A stretch of 64,000 nt of DNA from Cytophagales bacterium (GTDB lineage: Bacteria > Pseudomonadota > Gammaproteobacteria > Burkholderiales > Burkholderiaceae_C). Under the pieces are notes generated by a model. The model searched no databases. It was not told where the DNA came from and saw only the letters and a list, made by a program, of their open reading frames with translations. A program made the position numbers and the translations under genes. Where the stretch lies: NCBI GenBank assembly GCA_030054145.1, contig JASGCK010000005.1, positions 62,001-126,000 on the forward strand. The letters run 5' to 3'. Positions 54,577 to 63,343 of the stretch are shown piece by piece (position 1 is the stretch's first letter; each line of letters opens with the position of its first letter).

Positions 54577-56709
54577 TCACCCTCGTCGCCAATCGTGAAA
54601 CCGCTTGACCCACGCCAATAATTTTTCGGGCTGATGTGCTCGCTTCCACTCGCCTGCCGCGTATTTATTGGCCTCCGAGAAAGTGGGGTAGGTGTGAATC
54701 GTGCCAAGAACTTGATTCAAACCCAGCCCGTGCTTCATGGCAAGCACATATTCCGCAAGCATTTCTGCGGCGTTACTACCGACAATCGCGACCCCTAGGA
54801 TTTTGTCTTTACCTGGCACGGTGAGCACTTTCACAAAGCCTTTGGCGGCGCTGTCAGCAATGGCTCGGTCTAAATCATCCAAGTCATATTTGGTGACTTC
54901 GTAGGCGATACCTTGGCTGTGCGCTTCTTGTTCGTTCAAGCCAACACGGGCGATTTCGGGGTCAATAAACGTCGCCGCAGGAATGATGGAGTAATCGGCT
55001 TTAAATTTTTTGAAATCACCAAACAGCGCGTTCACCGCCGCATACCAAGCCTGATGCGCGGCCGTGTGCGTGAACTGATAAGGCCCTGCCACGTCACCTG
55101 CGGCGTAAATATTGGGGTAAATCGTTTGCAGATATTCGTTGGTGTCAATCGTCTTGTGCGTAGGAATGCCAAGCGCCGCTAAGCCATAGCCCGTAAGCCT
55201 TGCCGAGCGACCCACGGCAACAATGAGGGCATCGTATGGTATGACCAACTCGCCATCCTTTGACTTGATAGCGAGCATTCTCTCCGTTCGCACAGAGCTG
55301 CTCGGCGTGTTGCTGCCCGAGGCTTCGACAAGCTCAGCCCGAACGGCTTTGTTTCCTGTCAACACGCGCACACCGTCAGCTTCTAATGCCGACTTGGCAA
55401 AGTTCGACACATCTTCGTCCTCGCGTGCCAGCAAGCGATTGTCTTGCTCAATTAGCGTGACGGTTGCGCCTAAGCGTTGCAAGGCTTGCGCGAGTTCACA
55501 GCCAATTGGACCGCCCCCCAAAATGGTGATCCGCTTGGGGATGTCGTCTAACTTGGCGAACGCATCCCATAGCGTGTCGCTGGTGAGGTAACCCGACTGT
55601 TCAATCCCCGCAAGCGGCGGCACAAAAGGCGCTGCGCCCGTGGCAATCACTATCGAGCGGGTGGTGAGTTGCTGCGTGCCACCGTCCTTCAAAGCAATCT
55701 CAACCGTCCAAGGATTCACAATTTTTGCGTAACCTTGCAACACCTCAACACCCAAACTTGTGTAGCGTGCCACGCTGTCGTGCGGCTCAATCGCGGCAAT
55801 TACCGCACGCACGCGCTGCATCACGGCTTTGAAGCTAAACACGGCCTTCGTGTCCTGCAAACCGTAGCGCGATGCATGGCACATTTGATGCGCGACTTTG
55901 GCGCTTTTAATCAGCGCCTTGCTGGGCACGCAGCCGTAGTTCAAACAATCGCCGCCCATTTTGTGCGCTTCAATCAGCGTGACTTTTGCCTTCACTGCCG
56001 CCGCAATGTAAGCGGACACCAAACCGCCCGCGCCGCCGCCAATGACGATCACATTGCGCTCAAATGTTTTGGGGCGAACGGCGCGCCAAGGCTTGTAGAT
56101 ATTGGCTTTGGCGCGAATAGCCGCGATCCACGGCATCAGCTTTTTAAGCAACAGCGGCGCAATTCCAATCAAGGCTAATGAGCCAAGCAGCGCAGGACTG
56201 ACGATGTTTGATAGCGTGCGCAGGTTGGCTAATTGCGTACCCGCATTGACGTACACCACGGTCAGCACCAGCATCCCGAGTTGACTGACCCAGTAAAAAG
56301 TAAAGGCGCGGATGGCGGTTAACCCCATCAGCAAATTGACCACAAAAAACGGGACAACGGGCGTGAGCCGCAGCGCAAATAAATAAAACGCACCGTCTTG
56401 TTGAATGCCTTGATTCAGCAGCTCCATGCGCGAGCCAAATTTGCGCGACACCCAGCCCGACAACACATAACGCGCCATGAGCATGGCAAGCGTTGCGCCC
56501 AAACTAGACGCGAACGACACCAACAGCACGCCATGCCACAAACCAAAGAGCGCCCCCGCCAAAAGCGTGAGCAGCGTCGCAAACGGCAGCGATGCTGCTG
56601 TTACCAGCACATACAGCGCAAAAAATAGCGCGGCAAACAGCAGCGGATTTTGTGCAAACGACAACGCCAGTTGGTCGTAATGCGATTGAAGAAAAGCTAG
56701 ATCAAACAT
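54577..56709 (-). CDS. VTT-domain membrane protein fused to a mercuric-reductase-like flavoprotein
   Basis: A 710-residue fusion. Residues 1-200 are a TVP38/VTT membrane region (PFATLLTLLAGALFGLWHG, LRLTPVVPFFVVNLLMG) with about five helices. From residue about 217 a pyridine-nucleotide-disulphide oxidoreductase begins: NVIVIGGGAGGL, redox pair C255/C260 in GGDCLNYGCVPSK, and a dimerisation domain at the end. A palindromic repeat copy encodes residues about 455-476 (VRAELVEA, then SSSVRTER) in a surface region before KSKDGELVIPYD. The MerA N-terminal metal domain and a C-terminal Cys pair are absent, so reduction of mercury is unlikely. It is followed by the TauE gene upstream on the strand. 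Confidence 0.88.
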   Translation of the reverse strand: MFDLAFLQSHYDQLALSFAQNPLLFAALFFALYVLVTAASLPFATLLTLLAGALFGLWHGVLLVSFASSLGATLAMLMARYVLSGWVSRKFGSRMELLNQGIQQDGAFYLFALRLTPVVPFFVVNLLMGLTAIRAFTFYWVSQLGMLVLTVVYVNAGTQLANLRTLSNIVSPALLGSLALIGIAPLLLKKLMPWIAAIRAKANIYKPWRAVRPKTFERNVIVIGGGAGGLVSAYIAAAVKAKVTLIEAHKMGGDCLNYGCVPSKALIKSAKVAHQMCHASRYGLQDTKAVFSFKAVMQRVRAVIAAIEPHDSVARYTSLGVEVLQGYAKIVNPWTVEIALKDGGTQQLTTRSIVIATGAAPFVPPLAGIEQSGYLTSDTLWDAFAKLDDIPKRITILGGGPIGCELAQALQRLGATVTLIEQDNRLLAREDEDVSNFAKSALEADGVRVLTGNKAVRAELVEASGSNTPSSSVRTERMLAIKSKDGELVIPYDALIVAVGRSARLTGYGLAALGIPTHKTIDTNEYLQTIYPNIYAAGDVAGPYQFTHTAAHQAWYAAVNALFGDFKKFKADYSIIPAATFIDPEIARVGLNEQEAHSQGIAYEVTKYDLDDLDRAIADSAAKGFVKVLTVPGKDKILGVAIVGSNAAEMLAEYVLAMKHGLGLNQVLGTIHTYPTFSEANKYAAGEWKRAHQPEKLLAWVKRFHDWRRG
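55284..55346. repeat. Palindromic dispersed repeat inside the VTT/oxidoreductase gene
   Basis: A 63-base copy bounded by CCGTTCG (55284-55290) and CGAACGG (55340-55346), with the well-preserved arm GCTTCGACAAGCTCAG. Its length is a multiple of three and the reading frame is kept. Confidence 0.85.
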
Positions 56710-56721
56710 CGTGCACCTGCC

Positions 56722-57471
56722 TTAAAACGCATCCCACAATAATTTGGTGCCGCTTAAAAACATACCCACGTACACCAAGCGATAAAACAGTGCCGGGTTC
56801 ATTTTGCGCGTCACGTATTGCCCGAGCCACACGCCCAGCGTAGCAAACGGCATCAGCACCAGCGATGTCCAAAAATTGCGCATATCCAGCAAACCCAAAT
56901 AAGCATAAGGCAGCCACTTAGCCATATTGATAAAGAAGAAAAAGTAAGAAGCCGTTGCCACAAAAACGACTGGCTTTAATTTCAACGGAATAGCATAAGC
57001 ATTAAATGGCGGCGAACCTGCGTGAGAAATAAAACTGGTAAAGCCTGACAGGGTGATGAGCGTTGCGCCCAGCCAGCGCGGCGGCGGCGCGGCATCGGCT
57101 TTGGGTGGAAACAAAAAACGCTGCGCCAAAAACAGCAGCGTAAACGCGCCCACGCAACCCGCCACCACATGAGGCGCGAGGAGCTTGAACAAGATCGTGC
57201 CCAGCACAATGCCAAATAAACCAAACGGCAACATCTGGCGCAAGAGCGTCAGATCGAACTCACGCCGAAAGACGCGCAGACCAATAACATCGGCGAGCAA
57301 GAGCAGCGGCATCATGATGGCTGCGGCTTGCGGCACACTGATGGTCAGCGCCATGAGCGGCACAGCTAATGCGCCCAAACCCGCGCCAAAGCCGCTTTTG
57401 CCAAGTCCCATCAAAATAGCCGAGGGAATGGCGGCGGCATAAAACCAAGGGTCGGGGATGATGTTCATCAA
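56722..57471 (-). CDS. TauE/SafE-family membrane transporter
   Basis: Predicted eight-helix inner-membrane exporter of sulfite or organosulfonate-type anions, 249 aa. The two repeat signatures are LMGLGKSGFGAGLGALAVPLM near residue 21 and GFTSFISHAGSPPFNAYAIP near residue 143. It lies 12 bases upstream of the VTT/oxidoreductase gene and 5 bases after mtgA on the same strand. The substrate is not deducible. Confidence 0.9.
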   Translation of the reverse strand: MMNIIPDPWFYAAAIPSAILMGLGKSGFGAGLGALAVPLMALTISVPQAAAIMMPLLLLADVIGLRVFRREFDLTLLRQMLPFGLFGIVLGTILFKLLAPHVVAGCVGAFTLLFLAQRFLFPPKADAAPPPRWLGATLITLSGFTSFISHAGSPPFNAYAIPLKLKPVVFVATASYFFFFINMAKWLPYAYLGLLDMRNFWTSLVLMPFATLGVWLGQYVTRKMNPALFYRLVYVGMFLSGTKLLWDAF

Positions 57472-57476
57472 AGCCT

Positions 57477-58262
57477 TTAAGGAATATCCACCCCGCCCAT
57501 ACGGGCTTGGATGGTGGCGGCGCGGCTTTGCAAATAGCCAGAACTGGCAAATCGGCGCTCAAAGTATTTAGGGCGCGGCAACATCACCGCCAGCAACGAC
57601 GCTTCGCTGGCGCTCAAGTTCGCAGCGCTATGGCGAAAGTAGCGCTGCGCTGCGGCTTGCGCACCAAACACGCCTTCGCCCCATTCAACGTGATTGAGGT
57701 AAATCTCGTAAATGCGCTCTTTACTCAAAACGGCCTCTAGCATCACGACCAAAACGTATTCCTGCGCTTTGCGAAGATAGGTTCGCTCGCCACTTAAAAA
57801 TAAATTTTTTGCTAGCTGCTGCGTAATCGTCGAGCCGCCCACAGTCTTGGGGGGCTTAGCGGGCTTGGTAGATTCCGTACTTTTTTTGCCCAACAAACTA
57901 GCCTTTGGTTTGTTCTTTTCTGCCATTTTTTCTGCGCTCTTTTCAGCGCGTTGATTCTTCTCCCACGCCTTTTCAATCGCGTCCCAATCTACGCCGTCGT
58001 GGTCGGTAAAGGTGGCATCTTCTGAAGCAATGATGGCGCGTTTTAAGTGAACGCTGATGCGCTCGTAGGGTGTCCATGTTTGCCGCCAATGCCACGTCCA
58101 TGGCTCGGGCTTTGTGATGGCGATTTGGTAGATATTGCTGCGCTCAAAGGTGGTGGACTCGGGCGCTATCCAGCGCATTTGCACAATACGCACGAAAAAA
58201 AATAGCTGCAAAGCTAGCAGCGCCACAACGAGCGCGAGGATGAAGCGAAAAACAAATGTCAT
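57477..58262 (-). CDS. mtgA: Monofunctional peptidoglycan transglycosylase with a Lys-rich insert
   Basis: Polymerises lipid II glycan strands at the inner membrane (GT51 family). It has one N-terminal helix, catalytic Glu in IIASEDATFTDHDG near residue 95, GGSTITQQLAKNLFLSGERTYLRKAQE near residue 148, and EIYLNHVEWGEGVFG near residue 189. Between KAWEKN and GGSTITQQ, where relatives have about ten residues, there is a roughly 43-residue insert rich in Lys, Ser and Pro. Its ATG overlaps the TonB-like stop by four bases. In related genomes aroE commonly separates the two genes; here it is absent. Confidence 0.93.
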   Translation of the reverse strand: MTFVFRFILALVVALLALQLFFFVRIVQMRWIAPESTTFERSNIYQIAITKPEPWTWHWRQTWTPYERISVHLKRAIIASEDATFTDHDGVDWDAIEKAWEKNQRAEKSAEKMAEKNKPKASLLGKKSTESTKPAKPPKTVGGSTITQQLAKNLFLSGERTYLRKAQEYVLVVMLEAVLSKERIYEIYLNHVEWGEGVFGAQAAAQRYFRHSAANLSASEASLLAVMLPRPKYFERRFASSGYLQSRAATIQARMGGVDIP

Positions 58263-59152
58263 TGTGCGTGCATCGTTGCTTGTAGCAGCGCATCCTTCGT
58301 AAATTGAAACCGCGAGACCACCACCAGCTGATCGGCTTGCTTGCGCATCGCGGGCGTAAACGCACCGTACGGCGCGGCTTGCCGGACGATGGCTTTGGCG
58401 CGTGCGTCCAGCATTTTGTCACCCGAGCCGCCATTGGCAATCTCCAGGTTTTGCACGTGTCCGTCAAAATTAATTGTGATCAGCATCGTTAGCTCGCCGT
58501 AGAGCTTGCGCCCCGCTAGCTGCGGAAAGTTCTCCGTGCCGCGCTGCTCAATCTTGCGCCGCAGCTCGTCATAATAAATCGCATACGCGGCCTGCCGTGT
58601 GGCGGGGCTGACGTAGCGTCTTTTAGGTCTGGCGTTTTCAGTGTTGATGCGCCGCTCAATCGCTGCCAACAACTTTAGCAACTGCATCCGCTTTTTCTCT
58701 AGCGCCGCGCCCTGCGCTTTGCTGGTGGATGTTGGATCGGTTTTGGGCAGCCGCAGCACTTGCTCCTTAATCTGCGAGAGCATCCGCATTTGCTGCGCTT
58801 GCAACCGCTCAATCTGCGCCTCCATTTGCTCAACCGATGTGCCTGCGTCAACGATTTGACTGCTAGGCAGAGGCGAGCTAGCAAGCCCCGTCTGCGCCTC
58901 GCCGCCGCCATTTAAGCGGTGCTGTGCAATCGCCTGCGCTTGCGCGTTTAAGTCGTCGAGCCGCTCATTGGTTTTAGCATTCACCAAAATAACTTCCAGC
59001 GGCGTATCTTCAAAGACGCGATTAAAGCTCTCAGGATCGACAATGCGCACCGTCGTTATCGATAGCGCGTGTACTGCCACCGAGCAAGCCAGTGCGACTT
59101 GCAGCGTAGAGCAATTGGCGTAGAAGGTTTTAAGTCGCAGCCACAGCACCAT
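58259..59152 (-). CDS. TonB-like energy transducer protein
   Basis: A 297-residue protein with one N-terminal membrane helix (CSTLQVALACSVAVHALSIT, about residues 15-34), a long coiled, Gln/Arg-rich periplasmic stretch (residues about 105-190), and a C-terminal TonB-like domain (YAIYYDELRRKIEQ, then LTMLITINFDGHV). It would pass proton-motive energy to outer-membrane receptors. ExbB/ExbD partners are not in the window. I start at 59152; the frame upstream overlaps the ribonuclease gene, which already extends 23 bases into this one. Confidence 0.85.
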   Translation of the reverse strand: MVLWLRLKTFYANCSTLQVALACSVAVHALSITTVRIVDPESFNRVFEDTPLEVILVNAKTNERLDDLNAQAQAIAQHRLNGGGEAQTGLASSPLPSSQIVDAGTSVEQMEAQIERLQAQQMRMLSQIKEQVLRLPKTDPTSTSKAQGAALEKKRMQLLKLLAAIERRINTENARPKRRYVSPATRQAAYAIYYDELRRKIEQRGTENFPQLAGRKLYGELTMLITINFDGHVQNLEIANGGSGDKMLDARAKAIVRQAAPYGAFTPAMRKQADQLVVVSRFQFTKDALLQATMHAQ

Positions 59153-61241
59153 CTTGTTCCGCGTCGTCGTTGGACACATCGATTGCAAGCGCCACCGCAG
59201 GCAGCAAGGCCTCATCGTCAGCTTCGTCAGCTTCCTCATCCATCATAGGCTTGGCATCCTCATCTCGCGCCGCAACATCAAGGCGCTCTAGCAATGTGCC
59301 CGTCACTTCCAAAGCGATCAGGTCGATCTCGCCCAACTGCACGCGCACACGCGCACCGCGCGGCAGCGCTTGTGCGCCCAGCACGGGCAGCACCAGCGGC
59401 AAATCGTCCGCGCGTGCGATGCCGTCCCGCATCACGCTAGCGGTGAGCTGCGTCAAACCGCGCTGCTGCACGGCCTTGAGTGTCCAATAGCGCTCCATCG
59501 TATTTTGAAATTGGTGGTAGTTGGCGTAGGCATCTTCAAAGCTAGCAATGATAGAGAACAGCGCCACATCTTTTGGTTTGAACGGCGCAACCAAAGCCGC
59601 CGTCGCGCCGTGCTTGGCGGCAGCAATAATTTGCCACTGATTCACCAAATCGGTATAGCGGCGCAGCGGCGACGTGCTCCACGCATACGCGGGCACGCCA
59701 ATGCCTGCGTGCGGCGCGGCCCTCACGCCCATGCGCACCTTCACGCCAAAAGCGAGTGATGCCTGCGAGCGATAAATGGCTGGCACGCCAAGCGTAGCAA
59801 GCCATGCGCCCCACGTACTATTCGCCACAATCATCGCTTCGGCCACGATTAGATCGAGCGGCGCACCGCGCACACGCGGCACAATCTCGACGCGCTCGTC
59901 GCCTTGAATCTGCGCACCCTGCGCTTTGTCTAATTTGAAGCTGTAGTCAGGCCGAGTAAATGTTTCGGGCTTGCCGCGCACCACTTCGCGCTGCGCTTTT
60001 AAGGTTTGCGCCAACGCGAACAGCCATGAGAGTTCGGCTCGCAGATCGGTAAGCTCTGGCGGCGTACCCTGCACGATTTGCGTTGCGTCATTCAGCCAAT
60101 CGGCGGTGACGATGTGATCGATGTGGTCATAGCGCAAATTAGCAACGACGGGCACGCGCTCGATTTTGGTTTCAAAACCTTTCACCGCCAAGCTTGCCGC
60201 GTCGTAGCGCACATAGAGCGACACGGCAGGACGCGCATCCTCCGTGCTCTGACTTGCTTGCAGCGTAAAGGGCTGCACCAGCGCATCGGGCAACATGGTG
60301 ATTTTGTGCCCTGGCATATAGATCGTTGACAGCCGCGAGCGCGCGAGCTTGTCCACCGCGTCATCAGGCGCAATGCCAAGACTGGGCGCAGCGATATGGA
60401 TGCCAAGTGTGATTTCGGGCGTGCCCAAACCTTGCACTGACAGCGCATCGTCAATTTCGGTTGTGGCGGAGTCGTCAATTGAAAAAGCCCGAACCTGCGC
60501 AAGTGGCATCGCGGCAAGGCTTGTCAGGTCTGGCTTGTGGGGCAAGATGCTCGCTGGGCCTTGTCCAGATTGACTTGCGGGCATGGCCTCAAATAAAAAT
60601 CGTTGCCAATGGAATTGGTAGCTACTGGCAATCGCGCCCGCGTTTTGCAGCAGCACAAGCGGCGGCGTTTGCGTGCTTCGCGCGGCTTGCACGACGGCCT
60701 TATATTCGGGTGCGTTTTTATCGGGCTTAAACAAAATTTTGTAGAGTTGCGTTTGGATGGCTTCTGGACATTGCCCAGCCGCCAAGGCCAAGGCCCACGC
60801 ATCAATTTGCGCCAGCACTTCCTTCTTCCGCTCAATCGCGGCGAGCGCCAGCGCCAGCGTCTGCGCATCCGCTTTTTTAAAGCGCCCTTTGCTAGAGCCG
60901 CGCCGAAAGTAATGCGGCGCACCATGCAGCGCGAGCAACATCGCGACCTGCTCGGTCTGAGTCGCTTGCTCCGAGTAATAGTCCCGCGCCACATCGGCAA
61001 AACCAAATTCGTCTTCGCCGGCAAACTCCCACGCCAGCGCTAAGTCAATCTCGTGACTCGCCAGCGCCGCAGCCGCTAGGAGCGCACGGGGATCGGGCTT
61101 ATCAAAGCGCAGCAAGATGTGGCTCGCCTTCACTTTTTGGCGCTTGCCCGAATCCAACTCAATCTGGCTACTCGCGTCCGTCTCGCTCATCAAGCGACCA
61201 GAGAGAATTTTTCCTGTATCTTCAAAGAGTGCATATGTCAT
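59130..61241 (-). CDS. RNB-domain exoribonuclease (RNase II family)
   Basis: Processive 3'-to-5' RNA hydrolase, 703 aa. The RNB catalytic domain is marked by FSIDDSATTEIDDALSV near residue 260 with its metal-binding Asp residues, later by PEITLGIHIAAPSLG, and by the SPLRRYTDLVNQWQ segment near residue 525. A C-terminal S1-like region ends in an acidic Asp/Glu tail. The start at 61241 avoids an upstream extension lacking conserved residues. The gene order RNB-TonB-mtgA is typical of Comamonadaceae. Confidence 0.9.
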   Translation of the reverse strand: MTYALFEDTGKILSGRLMSETDASSQIELDSGKRQKVKASHILLRFDKPDPRALLAAAALASHEIDLALAWEFAGEDEFGFADVARDYYSEQATQTEQVAMLLALHGAPHYFRRGSSKGRFKKADAQTLALALAAIERKKEVLAQIDAWALALAAGQCPEAIQTQLYKILFKPDKNAPEYKAVVQAARSTQTPPLVLLQNAGAIASSYQFHWQRFLFEAMPASQSGQGPASILPHKPDLTSLAAMPLAQVRAFSIDDSATTEIDDALSVQGLGTPEITLGIHIAAPSLGIAPDDAVDKLARSRLSTIYMPGHKITMLPDALVQPFTLQASQSTEDARPAVSLYVRYDAASLAVKGFETKIERVPVVANLRYDHIDHIVTADWLNDATQIVQGTPPELTDLRAELSWLFALAQTLKAQREVVRGKPETFTRPDYSFKLDKAQGAQIQGDERVEIVPRVRGAPLDLIVAEAMIVANSTWGAWLATLGVPAIYRSQASLAFGVKVRMGVRAAPHAGIGVPAYAWSTSPLRRYTDLVNQWQIIAAAKHGATAALVAPFKPKDVALFSIIASFEDAYANYHQFQNTMERYWTLKAVQQRGLTQLTASVMRDGIARADDLPLVLPVLGAQALPRGARVRVQLGEIDLIALEVTGTLLERLDVAARDEDAKPMMDEEADEADDEALLPAVALAIDVSNDDAEQDGAVAAT

Positions 61242-61295
61242 TTGTGAATTGTCCCACGGGATACGGCACAAGATTCACCACGTGATAATCCAGCT

Positions 61296-62450
61296 ATGGC
61301 ACACATCCTCAACCAACCGACGCTCATGCAGCGCGTGTTCTCTTTTTTTGAAGGCTTTGATCTTCCCTTGATTAGCGCCGTCGGTGTGCTCGCTTTCATT
61401 GGTCTGGTGAATATGTATTCGGTTGCGTCGGGCTACGACTGGCGCTTTACCGATCACCTGCGCAACCTCGTGATTGCAGGTGTGGTCATGTTTAGCGTCG
61501 CGCAAATTCCACCGCAGCGCTTAATGACTCTCGCCGTGCCGATCTATACCGTGGGCGTGGCACTACTGGTTGCCGTGGCGCTGTTTGGTTTGACGAAGAA
61601 AGGCGCGCGGCGCTGGGTCAATCTGGGTGTGGTCATTCAGCCCAGCGAAATTTTAAAAATTGCCATGCCGCTGATGCTGGCTTGGTGGTTTCAAAAGCGC
61701 GAGGGGCAACTGCGACCACTTGATTTTTTGATGGCAACGCTACTGCTTGCCGTGCCCGTCGGGCTAATTGTTCGCCAGCCCGATCTAGGCACGGCTATCT
61801 TGGTGCTGTCGGGCGGCCTTTACGTGATCTTTTTTGCAGGCTTGCGCTGGCGCTGGATTGTGCCGCCGCTAATCATCGGGCTAATTGGCATTTTGCTGCT
61901 ACTCATTTTTGAAGAGCGCCTATGCGCGGACGATGTGAACTGGGTGCTGCTGCACGAATACCAACGTCAGCGTATTTGCACCTTGCTAGACCCGACCAAC
62001 GACCCACTGGGCAAAGGCTTTCACATCTTGCAAGGCATGATCGCTATTGGCTCGGGCGGCATCTTGGGCAAGGGCTATTTACAAGGCACGCAAACGCATT
62101 TGGAGTTTATTCCTGAGCGCACCACTGACTTTATTTTTGCCGCTTTTTCAGAAGAGTTTGGACTCCTCGGCTGCCTCGTGTTAATTTGCGCCTTTGGTTT
62201 TTTAATTCTGCGCGGCTTGTCAATTGCACTGTCTGGCCCGACTTTGTTTACCAGACTTTTAGGCGGTGCGATCACCATGATTTTTTTCACTTACGCATTT
62301 GTCAACATGGGTATGGTGATGGGCGTTCTGCCTGTGGTCGGCGTACCGCTGCCGTTCATTAGCTACGGCGGAACGGCATTGGTGACGCTGGGGCTGGGCG
62401 TGGGCATCTTGCTCTCGATTGCCAAAGCCAAACGGTTGGTACAAACCTAA
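61296..62450 (+). CDS. rodA: Rod-shape-determining protein RodA (SEDS glycosyltransferase)
   Basis: Elongation-specific peptidoglycan polymerase with ten membrane helices, 384 aa. FtsW/RodA hallmarks are RRWVNLGVVIQPSEILKI near residue 108, RQPDLGTAILVL near residue 164, EFIPERTTDFIFAAFSEEFG near residue 268, and the C-terminal GVPLPFISYGGTALVT. The catalytic Asp lies in the ERTTDFIF loop region. It is divergent from the exoribonuclease, with 54 bases between starts. Its partner PBP2 (mrdA) is not in the window. Confidence 0.95.
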   Translation: MAHILNQPTLMQRVFSFFEGFDLPLISAVGVLAFIGLVNMYSVASGYDWRFTDHLRNLVIAGVVMFSVAQIPPQRLMTLAVPIYTVGVALLVAVALFGLTKKGARRWVNLGVVIQPSEILKIAMPLMLAWWFQKREGQLRPLDFLMATLLLAVPVGLIVRQPDLGTAILVLSGGLYVIFFAGLRWRWIVPPLIIGLIGILLLLIFEERLCADDVNWVLLHEYQRQRICTLLDPTNDPLGKGFHILQGMIAIGSGGILGKGYLQGTQTHLEFIPERTTDFIFAAFSEEFGLLGCLVLICAFGFLILRGLSIALSGPTLFTRLLGGAITMIFFTYAFVNMGMVMGVLPVVGVPLPFISYGGTALVTLGLGVGILLSIAKAKRLVQT

Positions 62451-62464
62451 GGCACGCATTCATC

Positions 62465-63343
62465 ATGAAGCAAGTCGCAATCATTGGCGTAGGCAATATG
62501 GGCAGCGCGATGGCGCGTTGTCTGCTTGGCAAAGGCTATCTTGTGCGCGTGATTGATGTGGATCGCCGCAAAACCGATGCGCTCTGTCTGCTTGGCGCGA
62601 TCGCTCACCCAGACGCAAGCACCGTGCCCGCCGCGTGCAGCGCTGTCATCGTTTGCGTTGTAGATCGTGTGCAGGTGGAACAAGTTCTGCCAACCATTAC
62701 CAAGCCTGCGACCAACTCAGCCCACTCCGAGCGGGCGGTCATCCTTTGCCCAACCATTGCACCCGAAGACGTAGAGCGTTTTGCGCAAAGCCTTACAGAA
62801 CGTGGCTTGCAAAGCATTGATTGCCCGATGTCGGGCGGCCCCGCCAGAGCCGAATGCGGCACGATGAGCCTCATGGTGGCTTGTCCTGATGCGGTTTATG
62901 CGCAACATCAAACACTGCTGCACGACTTGTCTAATCAAGTCTTTCGCATCAGTGGGCGCGTGGGTGATGGCGCACGCATGAAGCTTGTCAACAATTTACT
63001 GGCAGGCATCCATTTGGCGGGCACTGCCGAGTCGATTGCGCTGGCTGAGCGCATCGGTCTTGACGCGCGCACCGTGCTGGCGGTGCTGCAAAGCGGCAGC
63101 GCCCAAAGCTGGATTGCTGGCGACCGCATGAGCCGTGCGCTCGCCGGCGACTTTGCACCAAGGGCGCACATGACGCTGCTTGCCAAAGACACCCAGCTTG
63201 CACTGGCAATGGCCCGCAAGTCAGGCGTAGCTTGCCACATAGGCACACCTGCCTCGCAAGCCTTTGTAGATGCGGCCTCTAGCGGATATGCCGATTTAGA
63301 CGATGCCGCGCTGCTCACATTTTTTCAAAAACGCTCACCATGA
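62465..63343 (+). CDS. 3-hydroxyisobutyrate-dehydrogenase-family oxidoreductase
   Basis: NAD(P)-dependent beta-hydroxyacid dehydrogenase of 292 aa. The Rossmann motif is [13 protein letters not shown] at residues 5-17, the substrate motif [20 protein letters not shown] near residue 118, and the catalytic Lys in [12 protein letters not shown] near residue 175. It resembles L-threonate or tartronate semialdehyde-type members (LtnD/GarR) more than true HIBADH. Its stop overlaps the inositol oxygenase start by four bases, so it may reduce or oxidise a sugar acid in the same pathway. It follows rodA by 14 bases. Confidence 0.9.
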   Translation: MKQVAIIGVGNMGSAMARCLLGKGYLVRVIDVDRRKTDALCLLGAIAHPDASTVPAACSAVIVCVVDRVQVEQVLPTITKPATNSAHSERAVILCPTIAPEDVERFAQSLTERGLQSIDCPMSGGPARAECGTMSLMVACPDAVYAQHQTLLHDLSNQVFRISGRVGDGARMKLVNNLLAGIHLAGTAESIALAERIGLDARTVLAVLQSGSAQSWIAGDRMSRALAGDFAPRAHMTLLAKDTQLALAMARKSGVACHIGTPASQAFVDAASSGYADLDDAALLTFFQKRSP

